From Odontesthes bonariensis (Eukaryota > Chordata > Actinopteri > Atheriniformes > Atherinopsidae), in the NCBI RefSeq assembly GCF_027942865.1, contig NC_134527.1, positions 5,124,976 through 5,188,975 on the forward strand: a stretch of 64,000 nucleotides of DNA, written 5' to 3'. The notes under the pieces were generated by a model. The model saw only the letters and a program-made list of their open reading frames with translations, was not told the DNA's origin and did not search any database. A program made the position numbers and the translations under genes. How positions within the stretch are numbered: the first letter of the stretch is position 1; every line of letters begins with the position of its first letter. Of the stretch, positions 27,176 through 38,480 are shown in pieces.

Positions 27176-30100
27176 ATGGCTCTTCGAGTGACAAGAGTAA
27201 GTATTTATAGCTTTAATTTATTTAGCGTTTTGCTTTGGAAAGCTGTTTCAAGAAAATGTGCATTTAATTGACTTATTATTTATTATTAAAGCTAGTTAAA
27301 TGTCCTCGTGTCTATCTTGTGTGGAGGTGGGGTGGCTGTTTCCTTCCGTGATATAAGTTCCTATGAAAGCTCGTTATCCTGGCATAAATTGATATGCACA
27401 ATGACTCAAATGCTTTAATTTTTTTTGCTTTTTGCAGAATCGCTTGGCCTCTACCAGGGCTGACCTCGGTGGAAAGGCATGCTCCATGAACGGGCCCACG
27501 CAGAAACCTCGAGCTGCTCTTGGCGAAATCGGAAACATCGCAGCGAACAAAGAGGCTCAGAAAAAGGCAAGTTTGTGCTTTAAAACGTGCAACTTTATGA
27601 GCTGTTTAAAGTGTAATTTAAGAAAAAAGCCTACCATGCATTTCGATTTGAGTTGCATTTAATGTTCAAAATGGCTTCTGTCCTCAGCTTACGAATACTT
27701 TGTGCATATATTTTTACATTTATTACTCTATTTTTGTTTTTATGGCAACAAACAGACCAGGCCAAATTCCTCGTGATGTAAAAATTACTTGGCAATAAAA
27801 CCTTTTCTGATTGTAAAATAGTAGGTCTGAAGATAGGGAGGTGCCCCAAATGTCCACCTAAACAGATTGTTTGCAGTATAAGCTGCATGAGCTAGCTTTT
27901 CAATTAGATTTTTTTAAATAATGACCATCTTGTGCAGAGTAGTAAAGTAAGCTGCCACTTCACGTGTTTTATGAGCCCAAGCCCAAAGGTTTTAACTGTC
28001 TTTAACACAATCTGCTGCATGAATCTGTGCTTTCTTAAACTAGTCTTGGACTGAACAACTGCTGTACATTTTGCTATGTAAATAACATCACTTTTGACGT
28101 GGAACTTGCATAGTTCTTAGATATATTCACTCTATTTTTATTTATTTTTAAATTTTATAGACTGTCAAGACGGAGGCTGCAAAGAAGACTAAAGTCGTCC
28201 CCAAAATTGAAAAGGCAGTGCAACCAATCTCTAATGTTGTCTCGGTTAAACCAGTTCCCGAGGTGCAGGTGAGTTGTAAACGAGCTGAAATGTTGTCCGG
28301 GCGTGTTGCGTCTGGTTACTTAAACATGTTTGCGTTGCCACAGTTGCCGGCTCAGCCTGAACCAGCGTCCCCCACTCCAATGGAGACGTCCGGCTGTGAG
28401 CCCGCCGACCTCTGCCAAGCGTTTTCAGATGTCATCCTGAACACGGCTATCAGGGATGTGGACGCTGATGACTACGACAACCCCATGCTCTGCAGTGAAT
28501 ATGTGAAGGATATCTACAAGTATCTCCGTCAACTCGAGGTGAGCGACTGGAACGGGGGGGGTGGAAGTTTGTAATTCCTGGTTTTGTCTAGGGGTGGGTA
28601 TTGGCAAAGAAGTCACGATTCACATGCCACAATGCAATACTATCACGATACTTGACTTATTGTGATATTTTCACTGAACATACTTTAAAAAATTAAAATC
28701 CAGCCATTACCAGTGGCTGACTGGCTGTGTATGATCTGGATGGTGTCTTCAATTGATACATAAATCAATTCATAACTGTATTTATTGAAATAACTTTTGG
28801 AGGTATTTCCATTAAAACAAATATTACTATTACTGGACACACTCATCACAAAAAGTGCATAGGATTTATAAAACTTAAAATAACAAAATGGGGATGATCA
28901 GTACAGACAGAAAGTGCATAGGCTTTATAAAACTATAAAAAAAATAAATATTGCAAACATCCCTTGCAGCGAAATGCATCAATTGCATGTGTCCTGTCAT
29001 TAAAGGCATAAAAAGCCCCCCCAAAAAATATCGATACTTGGCATCAAGAATCGATGCAGTAGATTACGAAAATTAGAATCGCAATGCATCGTCGTGACGA
29101 TTATTTTGCACACCCCTAGTTTTGTCTGACAACCAATCTGACTGACGGACCTCTCGCCTCAGGTTGAGCAGGATATCAAGCCCAACTATCTGGAAAGTCG
29201 GGAGATCACCGGTAACATGAGGGCCATCCTCATTGACTGGCTGGTGCAAGTGAACCTCAAGTTCCGTCTCCTGCAGGAGACGATGTACATGACTGTAGGA
29301 ATAATCGACCGCTTTCTTCAGGTGAGTATAATCACCTTTGTGTTGCCCTGCAGCTTTCAGCCGCCCTCTTTGTTTAATTTTTCTCTCACTTTCCCCTCTG
29401 ACAGGATCACCCAGTCCCCAAGAAGCAGCTGCAGCTGGTTGGAGTGACCGCCATGTTCCTTGCCTCCAAATACGAGGAAATGTATCCTCCAGAGATCTCA
29501 GACTTTGCCTATGTGACGGATCGGGCCTACACTACAGCTCAAATCAGAGACATGGAGATGACCATCCTGCGGGTGCTCAAGTTTCAGCTCGGCCGCCCCC
29601 TTCCCTTGCAGTTCCTCAGAAGGGCCTCAAAGATCTACGAGGTTTGTAGCGGGTTTTATTTCATCTGAACGTGCACCTCAGTGACTGCTACTCCTGCTAA
29701 TGACATCAGCCGTGACTTTCCTTTCTCCAGGTAACTGCTGAGCAGCACACCCTGGCAAAATACCTCCTCGAGCTCACCATGGTTGACTACGAGATGGTTC
29801 ATTTCCCACCCTCTATGGTGGCGAGTGCTTCTTTGGCACTTGCCCTGAAAATCCTGGATGCAGGTGAATGGGTGAGTATGGATCTAAAGATTCAGGCCAC
29901 ATTTACACATAGCCGGGTATTTAGAGAAACAAATATTTCCCCCCCCCCCTCCGTTTTCAATAACATCGTGCACACAACAACGCTTCAAAAAACTTGTCAT
30001 TTACATCAACCTGCATAAATGCGCCATAACTATGCCAAACCTATTGGCGGCAGTGTAGGGAAAGGAATAAAGCCAATCAAAATCCTCATAATCGAGGACT

Positions 30101-31097
30101 TTCTTCATGTGAAGGAGGAGATAACGTGAGCAAATATCACAACAAAACTGAAGGCAATAAGAGGGAAATATAGACGGTCAGTGGATACTGGACGCAGGAG
30201 CGGCCACGGAAGAGTGGTGCTCCTCTATTTGGAACTGTGCGAGCAGGTTTGGGTGGCATATGCAATAAGGCCAGAATCGTTTGCACAAAGGTAAAAATTA
30301 GAACTTTAACATCATCCATGATAATCCTGATCAGTAGCCAAACAAACTGTAAACATAAGGCGCTCGCATGACATTAAGCATTTTCTGGCGCATAATGTGA
30401 CGTTTAAGAACCTAAAACGCCGTTTCTCCCAGTTGACACGGCAACACATGGCGTTATCAGAAGTCTCCACTTTGGCCGGAGGTTTTAGAAATAATCGTTT
30501 TCTGTGATTAAAAACGGGGTTTTGGTGTAAATGAGAGGCCAAACCGCAGGAAAATATCTGCGTCTTTCTATCGTGTAAACGGGGCCTTAAAGTGACTCTG
30601 TAGCCCAAACCTGGATTTAAAGGTCAAGGAAAAGGAAGGAGTTCACGTGACTTGTTGGAATATTTAGAGATGCCAGCCTCTGCACAGATGTTGGGCAAAG
30701 TTTTATTGGCCTCTAAATCTAACTTCAAAGATTGACTAGTGGTCGATATGCTGAGCCATGATTGAGTCTTGTTTATGGTCTGAATCCCTCTCAGGATGTG
30801 ACGCTGCAGCACTACATGGACTACACGGCAGAGAGTTTGATTCCTGTTATGGCACACATTGCCAAGAACGTCGTTAAGGTGACCGACGGGCTGACCAAGC
30901 ACATGGTAAGCTGAAACGATCCGTTATTTATCCACATTTCGAGAATACAGATGCCCAACTGAGACGCTAACGAAAAACGAACCTTCTTGCAGGCCATCAA
31001 AGGTAAATACTCCACATCGAAGCAGATGAGGATCGCCACCATCGCTCAGCTCAAATCTTCAGTGGTTAAAGATTTCGCGAAGCAGCTCACCCAGTGA
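27176..31097 (+). CDS. ccnb1: G2/mitotic-specific cyclin B1, 401 aa, 9 coding exons, complete
   Basis: Regulatory subunit of CDK1 that controls entry into mitosis (family knowledge). Exons: 27176-27196, 27438-27566, 28161-28268, 28344-28538, 29163-29321, 29405-29641, 29731-29871, 30795-30905, 30993-31097. All junctions are in phase 0. The protein starts MALRVTR like other cyclin B1 proteins. The destruction box is RAALGEIGN (residues about 35-43). [10 protein letters not shown] and [11 protein letters not shown] are the conserved link to the cyclin box. The N-terminal cyclin box includes [22 protein letters not shown] and [10 protein letters not shown]; the C-terminal cyclin fold has [14 protein letters not shown] and MVHFPPS. 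Intron 2 uses a GC donor (AAAAAG|GCAAGT); the other introns are GT-AG. The short first exon and the MALRVTR start exclude cyclin B2 and B3. Confidence 0.97.
28589..29118. mobile_element. hAT-type MITE with perfect 8-bp target duplication (ccnb1 intron 4)
   Basis: Ends TAGGGGTGGGTATTGG and GCACACCCCTA are inverted. GTTTTGTC is present on both sides (28581-28588 and 29119-29126), an exact 8-bp duplication. The interior carries ATCGAT / CACGATTC motifs common in fish hAT MITEs. No coding sequence. Confidence 0.88.
29895..30586. mobile_element. MITE with GGCCCCGTTTACAC-type ends (ccnb1 intron 7)
   Basis: The left end GGCCACATTTACACATAGCC and the right end, reversed, GGCCCCGTTTACACGATAG are imperfect inverted repeats about 690 bp apart. 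The interior has no recognisable coding sequence. No clear target duplication was found, so the superfamily is left open. Confidence 0.55.
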
Positions 31098-31645
31098 GAC
31101 GGATAATCTTCAGCACCATGTGCTGATTTGTACAGATGTAACTTAAAATTTAACATGACTGGGATGTGGGCTAAGTCGGCGGTTTGCATGTCTAACCGAC
31201 TGTCGTTTTTACTGGGAGGGGGGGTTTCTCTAAAATCTTAAGTCACAAAATATCTTTATTCTCATCTGGTTGTTTGACTTGAACTATTAGAATTACTCAA
31301 AAGATTCAGTTGGCTATCATAGTGACTCTAATGCACGTTTTAACTTTCCCATCTACACCCTGATTCCTGCACCGTTTGTTGACCAACTGAAATTTTGAGT
31401 AACCTTGTTCACCATTTAAGAAGTTACCCCCACATAACTTTATGTGCAACAGCGTCAAAGAGGTTGTTTACAGGTCTTGAGGCACAACCTCAAAATGGCC
31501 AGTCGTGTAGGCGGATCGCCGCCTTTTGACTCTTTAATGGGATTTTTTTTCATGTATGGGAGTGACTTTGAAATGTACAGTAATGCTTTTAAATGATTTT
31601 TATGACCGTTTTATCACTTCTAATAAATGGTCTTGACCAGAAAGC
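31098..31645 (+). other. ccnb1: ccnb1 3' UTR
   Basis: Sequence from the stop codon to just past the AATAAA at 31622-31627. A cleavage site is expected 10-25 bases downstream. Two U-rich elements close to the signal are annotated separately. Confidence 0.7.
31597..31627 (+). promoter_or_regulatory. CPE-like motifs next to the ccnb1 poly(A) signal
   Basis: TTTTTAT (31597-31603) and TTTTAT (31609-31614) lie 19 and 8 bases before AATAAA (31622-31627). This arrangement matches the cytoplasmic polyadenylation elements bound by CPEB in maternal cyclin B1 mRNAs (family knowledge). It would allow translation to be switched on during oocyte maturation. Confidence 0.6.
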
Positions 31646-33115
31646 TGCTTGTTGTCATGACTTAATTTTGCCACTAGAGGGTGCTGTAAGCCCATTTAAA
31701 ATGGTTTGCCCGAGTTTACGGGGCATGTTGACTTGCCCTTTGAATTTAGCATGCAAAGGTTATTGAACTGTGTTTAGGGTAAGAAGTTATCAATTTTTAC
31801 CCTTGTTAGCTATGCAACTATACTAAACCTGCCAGACTTTTGCTGTATATAGTAAATGTAGATGGTATTACGCCTCAGATGTTCATCAATGCTAAGATAC
31901 TGACTGTCATTAGTCAGCCTTTAATGTGCATGTCATTTAAGCTTCAGCTGCAGGCCCCATGTAGTTAAAGCTAATGGACAGGACAAAGAGGGCTTTTATC
32001 ACAGCTGGGACCCCATACCATCCTCCTCACCTCATGGGGATGTGCAAAGAGCTTGGTGGTACAAGACCACCTGCCATCTGTGCAACGTGAGTCACTTGTT
32101 TACATCATAGGGATCATAAGACCATCACTCCTAAAGGCCTTTGGGATAACAGCTTGACTACATCTGTTAAATAGTCCAAGACCAGAAATCCAAAGGGAGG
32201 ACAAGGGGGTTTTTGACTCATTTGGGTTTATTGTAGTTCAAGCACTGAAGTATTTAACTTGTATCGCGCTTACGGGGCATCTGTTACCTGACGATCTATA
32301 GACTGCTGCCACCTTCAGAGCTCAGCCTTTTCTGTTCTGCACCGGGTCAAATGATAATTAGTCCGTCATATTTTTAAAGCCTGGCTTTTAAATCCCCCCA
32401 AGATCAAAACTGAGAATTCATTCTTGAGTGCTGAGGTCACGACTGGGCAGCCATATCGGTTTACAAGACGGATTCCTGCTGTGCTGAGCTCCAAAGCATA
32501 CACTTGCAGCTGCCTGGAACAGCACCGGACCTTTCTGACAAAGTCAGCTGTGTGACATTTATTAGGATGGAAAATCCAACCTGGAGGCTGCACACTTTGA
32601 GACGGCTCAGCAACTGGAACTCACGCTTCCAAATAACCTTAAAATTCCCTTCACCTGGATTACAAAAACACATGTCACCACTCAGGACTTGTGGTTTGAA
32701 AATAGTTCTGACTTTATGTGAGTGGCCCCTAATGTCACTGACATTACTACATGAAGAAAAAAAAAAAAGGGAATTCTTCAACCTGAGCCAATTACTTTTC
32801 CTCATATTTGTGTAATTTGTCAGTAGTTACAGAAACTTTTGTAATTGGCCTGTTATATTGAAATAGATCACATGACAATGAAGATTTTTATGCCAATCAG
32901 TAAAGTATAAAGCAGTTAAAATGTCGTTTTTCCTGTGCTCAACACTTTAAATGTCTGGCCGAGACGTCATGTTTTCTCCAGCAATTACTGTGAATGTAGA
33001 ATTAGATATTATGACCGGTGACATCAGCTCACTTTGGTGCACCGCCTGGCCCAATTAGAAGAAATCTATCATTTTTTTTCACCTTTAGGATTTAGGACTT
33101 AATAAGAAAGCTGGT
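31646..33115. other. Intergenic, no gene recognised
   Basis: Unique-looking sequence without splice-supported coding segments. The overlapping frames near 32366-32815 occur on both strands and show no domain. Confidence 0.35.
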
Positions 33116-33286
33116 TTAAAGGGATAGTTCGCCTCTTTTGACATGAAGCTGTATGACATCCCATATCAGCAACATCATTTGTGAACATCTTCTTACCCCC
33201 TGCTGCGTCCTGTGAGCAGAGTTCCAGCCTCGTTTTGGCGTTGATGAAGGTAGTCCGGCTAGTTGGCCGGGGTTTAAAAAATAAAC
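33116..33286. mobile_element. Foldback-element arm, copy 2 (left arm only)
   Basis: It starts TTAAAGGGATAGTTCGCCTC and matches the other copies to about 33286. It then departs into sequence not shared by the other copies (33287-33410), with no returning right arm. It may be a truncated copy or a different subfamily with another interior. Confidence 0.75.
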
Positions 33287-33546
33287 TGTCTTCCTTCTGG
33301 CCTGGCTTTTCACAGCACATGTTCCCATTGTGTGAAAGTCCATCCCAGATGCCTCCGAGCGCAAAGAAGACGACGACGCTGCCTCTGGACGAGGTTAACA
33401 TAGGGCTTCGTATTTATTTGTATGGTAAAGCTTTTAATGGCATCATCTTCGCTTACCTCAGCCATCCTGGGTGCCGTTATGGATGCTTACATCACTCCTT
33501 AGCAGCCCATAAGGCAAGGCAAGATTATTGACAGCACAATTCAAGC

Positions 33547-33975
33547 ACAAGGTGATTCAAAGTGCTTTACAGATACATTAAAACAGTAGAAATAAAAAGC
33601 ATGATTTCAAATTTAAACAAGAAAGAAAGAAATAAGAACAATAGAGTTAAAATGTGATTAAGTTTTGAAACACAAGCTTCATCCTGGACTTAAACACACT
33701 GAGTGTTTCAGCTGATCTGAGGCTTTCTGGGAGTTTGTTCCAGACATGTGGAGCATAGAAGCTGAATGCAGCTCCTCCATGTCTGGTTCTGACTCTGGGA
33801 ACTGAGAGAAGACCGGATCCAGATGACCTGAGGGGTCTGGAAGGTTCATACTGGGTCAGGAGGTCCCTGATGCGTTCTGGTCCTGGACCATTCAGAGCTT
33901 TAAAGTCTATCCTCTGATGGACAGGCAGCCGGTGTAAAGACCTCAGAGCTGGACTGATGTGCTCCACTTTTTAGG
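33547..33975 (-). mobile_element. LINE (L2/CR1-like) ORF2 C-terminus and 3' tail
   Basis: The minus frame (33647-33967) includes LHRLPVHQRIDFKALNGPGP, LLTQYEPSRPLRSSGSGLL, FSFYAPHVWNKLPESLRSAE and FKSRMKLVF. This is the characteristic end of reverse-transcriptase ORFs of fish non-LTR LINEs. The first part lacks several residues usually found after RIDFK, so it has an internal deletion. The sequence before 33647 (CAAAGTGCTTTACAG) is the untranslated tail. Confidence 0.78.
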
Positions 33976-34842
33976 TCTTCGTGAGGACTCGAGCAGCAGA
34001 TTTCTGAATGAGCTGCAGTTGCATAACCCCCCCCAACCAACTTCTTTGTATGCCTTAAATGCAAAATTTGTAAAATTGAATTAAGTTTGTATTTAGCATG
34101 CCATTTCCATACCACATTTTTCTGATTTGGGGCTGTAAAACTATCCACTTCGCTTACAGCCATGTAGAATCACTCAGACTTGATGGCCTTACAAGATCTC
34201 CAGAGACATTTAACCCACATTTTGTGACAACAGTTTGTGTATTTTTGCTCCTTTCAGAGTCCTTCCAGCTCAGATGTTATGTCCTTTCTCATGTTTATTC
34301 ATGCGCTTTCAGTTTTATGAATTTGCCAGTCAGCACTGAGGTCCAGAAAGAATGCAACGCTTGGCTTCAGATGTCTACATACTCCAGCAACTCAGCTCTC
34401 ACCCACATGTGGATCATCCAAGACTTTTAGAGTCAGAAGCTTGGAACTCCGTCTCAGTCTAAACATCGTCCAAGATGGCCCGCGATTTAACAAGTGCACC
34501 CTTCAAAAACGAGTCAATGCCCATTCTCACCTCCCATCCACCAAAGGCCGCGCGTCTCAATTCAATAATGAGTAAGTCAAACAAACAGCCGGCCCGTGGC
34601 AGAGCTGCTACGGTTTCTGCGGGGTGCTAATAGGTTGACAGCTGGCAGGCAGAATCAGGCCTCTGCACTTGAGAGAGGAGTGAAGCACAAATAAATACGA
34701 GGACGTCCAATTTCACAATTTACAGATTTTCAAATAAAAATCATGTGCTTCCTGAACTTTATTGACCTTTGACGCTAATGTCACACTGAGGAAAGAAAGG
34801 CTCCCATTGTAGCCTGAGGTGGAGTGTATGAGCAGGATTTTC

Positions 34843-35469
34843 TTAAAGGGATAGTTCGCCTCTTTTGACATGAAGCTGTATGATATCCCATATCAGCAAC
34901 ATCATTTATGAACATCTTCTTACCCCCTGCTGCGTCCTGTGAGCCGAGTTCCAGCCTCGTTTTGGTGTTGATGAAGGTAGTCCGGCTAGTTGGCTGGGGT
35001 TTAAAAAATAAAGCGTTTTGCTTCTCAAAACAATATGCGTTCAAAAGAGTAATACATTTGCATCACAAAATCGTTCTCCAGGAAAAAGTCAGACCTCACA
35101 ATCGCTTGGCGCTATTTTCTCTCCCTTCGTATCACTGCCTGCTGTGCAGACCGAGCAGCAAACACCGTAACAAGCGGTGATACGAAGGGAGAGAAAATAG
35201 GGCCAAGCGATTGTGAGGTCAGACTTTTCCTGGAGAACGATTTTGTGATGCAAATGTATTACTCTTTTGAACGCATATTGTTCTGAGAAGCAAGACGCTT
35301 TATTTTTTAAACCCCAGCCAACTAGCCGGAACTACTTTCGTCAACACCAAAACGAGGCTGGACCTCTGCTCACAGGACGCAGCAGGGGGTAAGAAGATGT
35401 TCATAAATGATGTTGCTAATATGGGATGTCATACAGCTTCATGTCAAAAGAGGCGAACTATCCCTTTAA
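34843..35469. mobile_element. Foldback element, copy 3, full-length 627 bp palindrome
   Basis: TTAA at 34843-34846 and 35466-35469. The two arms of nearly 300 bp are near-perfect reverse complements meeting at about 35150-35180, with a small centre (CTGCTGTGCAGACCGAGCAG). The minus-strand frame ending at the TIR is found in several copies and simply reflects their similarity. Confidence 0.9.
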
Positions 35470-37919
35470 CATCCTCGCGTACAGTTTGACTGGTGAGCAG
35501 GACGCTATCTTCCCCTCACGATCAAGGAGTTGAGTGTTTGTTGAAGTGTTGCAGACGGTAGACTTTTCTTTTTAAAGACGCCGCATTGCTGCGTTGTTCC
35601 AGAGCACGAAAACATTTCAAAGCTCGAAAACTTGCTGAAACTGCACATTGAAAAACAATTCATGGAAAGCTGCATAGACATAGGATGCGTTCATCTAATC
35701 ATTTAGTAATGGTTGTGGAGCTTTTTTTTCCATGTTCCTCAAAGTCCTCAAAGTTCAGATGGTGATTGTGGGATGGGTATGAACAGCAAAAATGCATGCA
35801 CCAGGGTGGAAGTTACATCCAGTAATACTAATTAAAGCAGCAGTGGGAGGCCAGGACCTTATTCCACTTTATTGCCTGGGAGAGACTAAATATGTTTTGG
35901 GTCGGCAGAAAGGAATTATCATCTTGTTTCAGCTCTCAGAGATTATTTCTGGCATCCGAGCAGCACCCCTGGATCAGCTCAGAGTGGTGTGGTTGCTGAG
36001 AGGCATGGGCTCTTTTGTTGTTCGCTTCCCCCAACTGAGAGTTTTCCACTGGCCCGCTCTCCACAAAATTCGAAAGGATTAATAAGTTTGGTCCAGCAGA
36101 CTTTTTACAGGAAGGAACCAGCCAATTGCATTCTTTGCAAAGAGGGACTTTCTTGCTGGCAAGAGTGTTTTTTTGAGGCACTGAGGTCAGATTTGCATTT
36201 CAATGAAGGGGTCTAATATCGAACAGATGCATCCTAAACTTGTGCAGACAAAACCGATGACTAATCGCCAATGTGTTTGTGGTTGTCCCCATTGTCAGCT
36301 GTTTTCTTTGTGTTTGCAATCGATCAATCATCTGTCTTCTTCCAACCCAGCTCGCTAACTACCAAGCTGCCTGTAAAAAATGCAATCCACTCTGAAAACA
36401 ACAGCAATGGGAGCATCCACACTGCTAACTAACCAATAAAACCAGCTAAAAATGGCCGTTTTTTAACCCCGTTTTTAGAAAGACACGGTGGCGTCTTTGT
36501 CTGATTTTTTTTTTCAAGAGAGAACCAATAAAAACTGAGCTTCGACAACGGATACGAACCCCTGTTGTCATTGTCCCCCTCATTTTCTAGCCATGTAATG
36601 TTTTTAATATTGCCAAAATTTGAAGGTAAACCCTCTATTAAAGCAGCAGTTTGGGGGAGCTCATTTACATCTTGGCTCCTCAGATGGAAACACCAGCAGA
36701 GAAAGATCCTTAAAAAATTGTTCTGGGTCCTCGGGGAGATCCCTAAAAGTTGGATGTAGGATGATTTGGCAGCGTTTGCCAAATCAGTTGAGAGTCTTTC
36801 AGACCTTTCGTCTTCTGAGAATGAAAATTGTCCCTGTGAACACAGCATTATAGCAAAAGTTCTGAGCAAACTAATGGACTCATATGAAACAAGCCTTTGT
36901 CTAGTATTTTACGATATCCTCCTTTCTTCGCCAGAGGTTTCTTGTATCCAACTTTACATTTCATCATCCCGACCGAGGCCCCTGGATTCAACCTAACGTC
37001 ATTGTGCAAGAAAAGGCATCACCAAAGGGTCGTAAAGTAAACGCTGCCATGCACAGTGATTATCAGAAGTTATATCACACTGTTTTACTTGGAGGAAACA
37101 ATGCCAGTGTTTGTGTTTTGATTTACGAGATCAGTAATAATGAGAACAAGACGGCCCAGGAAACTGGTACTTACTTTGTCCTGTGATTAGTTTTTCTTTC
37201 TTAAATACATTACTCACTTCAACGATGACAAGACTTATGTGCTGGTTTATGAGCCATGTAATTTGATGATGTTGTTTTTAGGTCAAATATGTTGACAGTT
37301 TTTTTTTCTTGTACATTTTTGTCTAATAATGTTGGAGGTAATTATTGTAGGGGGGGAAAAAACAACAACTTTACAGCTGTGACATGTTTTTTCCACATAA
37401 ATCAGCAGTGGCACCCTTAAGTTTAAAGTGTGGTAAACACTCAGCATGACTGATCTTTAAAGATATCTTCTGGTATCTACTGTAATCCGACCTGTCTGGT
37501 GACTCAGCCTGCCTGGAAAACGTCAGGTCTGATCTGAGATAAATCCTTACAGAGTGTTTGGGAAGAGGCAAAGGGAGACTCGGCAGCTCCCGCTGACACG
37601 TTGTAAATCAACCTCTGGGGTCACTTGGCCATCTCTGTTGTCCGCGTTCGACACCGGGATTGACAGCGAACATCCGGTGCTGGGCTTTTGGACCTCTGCT
37701 GCTTGTTTGCACACAATCTGTGCACGATAAAAACACTTCAACTAAACAGAAATATACCAAACTTGTCCAAATATATAGATTGATGGATGTGCATTTTCTC
37801 CAGCAACACTAAAAATTTGAAACAACAATAAATGACGGTCCAAATATATTCATAACGACCTTCAAACTTTGTTTTGGTGCCCAACTTCATAAGTTATTGT
37901 AACATATTTGACTTTAAAA
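35470..37919. other. Intergenic, no gene recognised
   Basis: No conserved domain, RNA gene or clear transposon end was seen. The 146-codon minus frame at 36429-36869 has no recognisable motif and plus-strand frames overlap it. Confidence 0.35.
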
Positions 37920-38480
37920 TAGGGCTGGGCAACGATTAAAATGTTAAATCTAATTAATCACATGATTTCCCTGATTAATCACGATTAATCGCATTTGTAC
38001 GTAAAATCCAAAAATGAATCCAAAAGTAGTGTATAGCTTTTAGCATTTAGCTTTATTTTAAATGTGCTGCCATATGAATGAAAGTGCCATAACATTTGTT
38101 GTGCAAACACACTTTTAACATCAGCATCTTTCTGTAGTTTTTATGTAGAAGCCTCGCTCCACTGTCTGTTTCCTTGAATGACTTGCTGCTATCAGTTGTG
38201 TGTTTTGCCTTTAAGTGATATTTTAGACTGGAACTACTACGCTGAGAAGACAATTCAACTTGGCAGTGTTTACAGATGACTTTGGTTCTGTCCACTCCGC
38301 CGTCTGGAAGAACTTTAAAATGAAAATGGCCGAGTAAAAGTTCCGTACCCTTCTCCATGTTTGGTGGATCCGCCGATTACTTTTCCTGTTCCACAGCAGA
38401 CAGCAACAGACTTTTACAAAATAAAAGCCTGTGAGCAACAGACTTTTACAAAATAAAAGCCTGGGAGCAACAAACTTTTA
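37920..38480 (-). mobile_element. hAT-like element copy 2 with ATG-started BED zinc-finger ORF
   Basis: The left terminus TAGGGCTGGGCAACG starts at 37920. The minus frame 38053-38358 (101 codons) begins with a true ATG (MEKGTELLLGHFHF) and holds a BED finger: VICKHC, then YHLKAKH (C-x2-C...H-x4-H). The region 38396-38470 contains three copies of AGCAACAGACTTTTACAA-type sequence. The right end is degraded and no transposase follows. Confidence 0.8.
38053..38358 (-). CDS. BED-type zinc-finger mini-ORF of hAT-like element (101 aa)
   Basis: BED fingers are DNA-binding domains of hAT transposases and ZBED genes. Here only this domain remains, with Cys pair CKHC near residue 34 and His pair in HLKAKH near residue 56, followed by an unrelated tail ending IHMAAHLK. 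This is the only copy in the window that keeps an ATG. The tandem copies at 57.3 and 60.6 kb have GTG there and the 54.0-kb copy has CTG. Expression is unknown, and decay of the start codon argues against selection. Confidence 0.45.
   Translation of the reverse strand: MEKGTELLLGHFHFKVLPDGGVDRTKVICKHCQVELSSQRSSSSLKYHLKAKHTTDSSKSFKETDSGARLLHKNYRKMLMLKVCLHNKCYGTFIHMAAHLK

Noticed and set aside
36429-36869. 146-codon minus-strand ORF
   Set aside because: No motif recognised and several plus-strand frames overlap it; length alone is not enough in this AT-balanced region.
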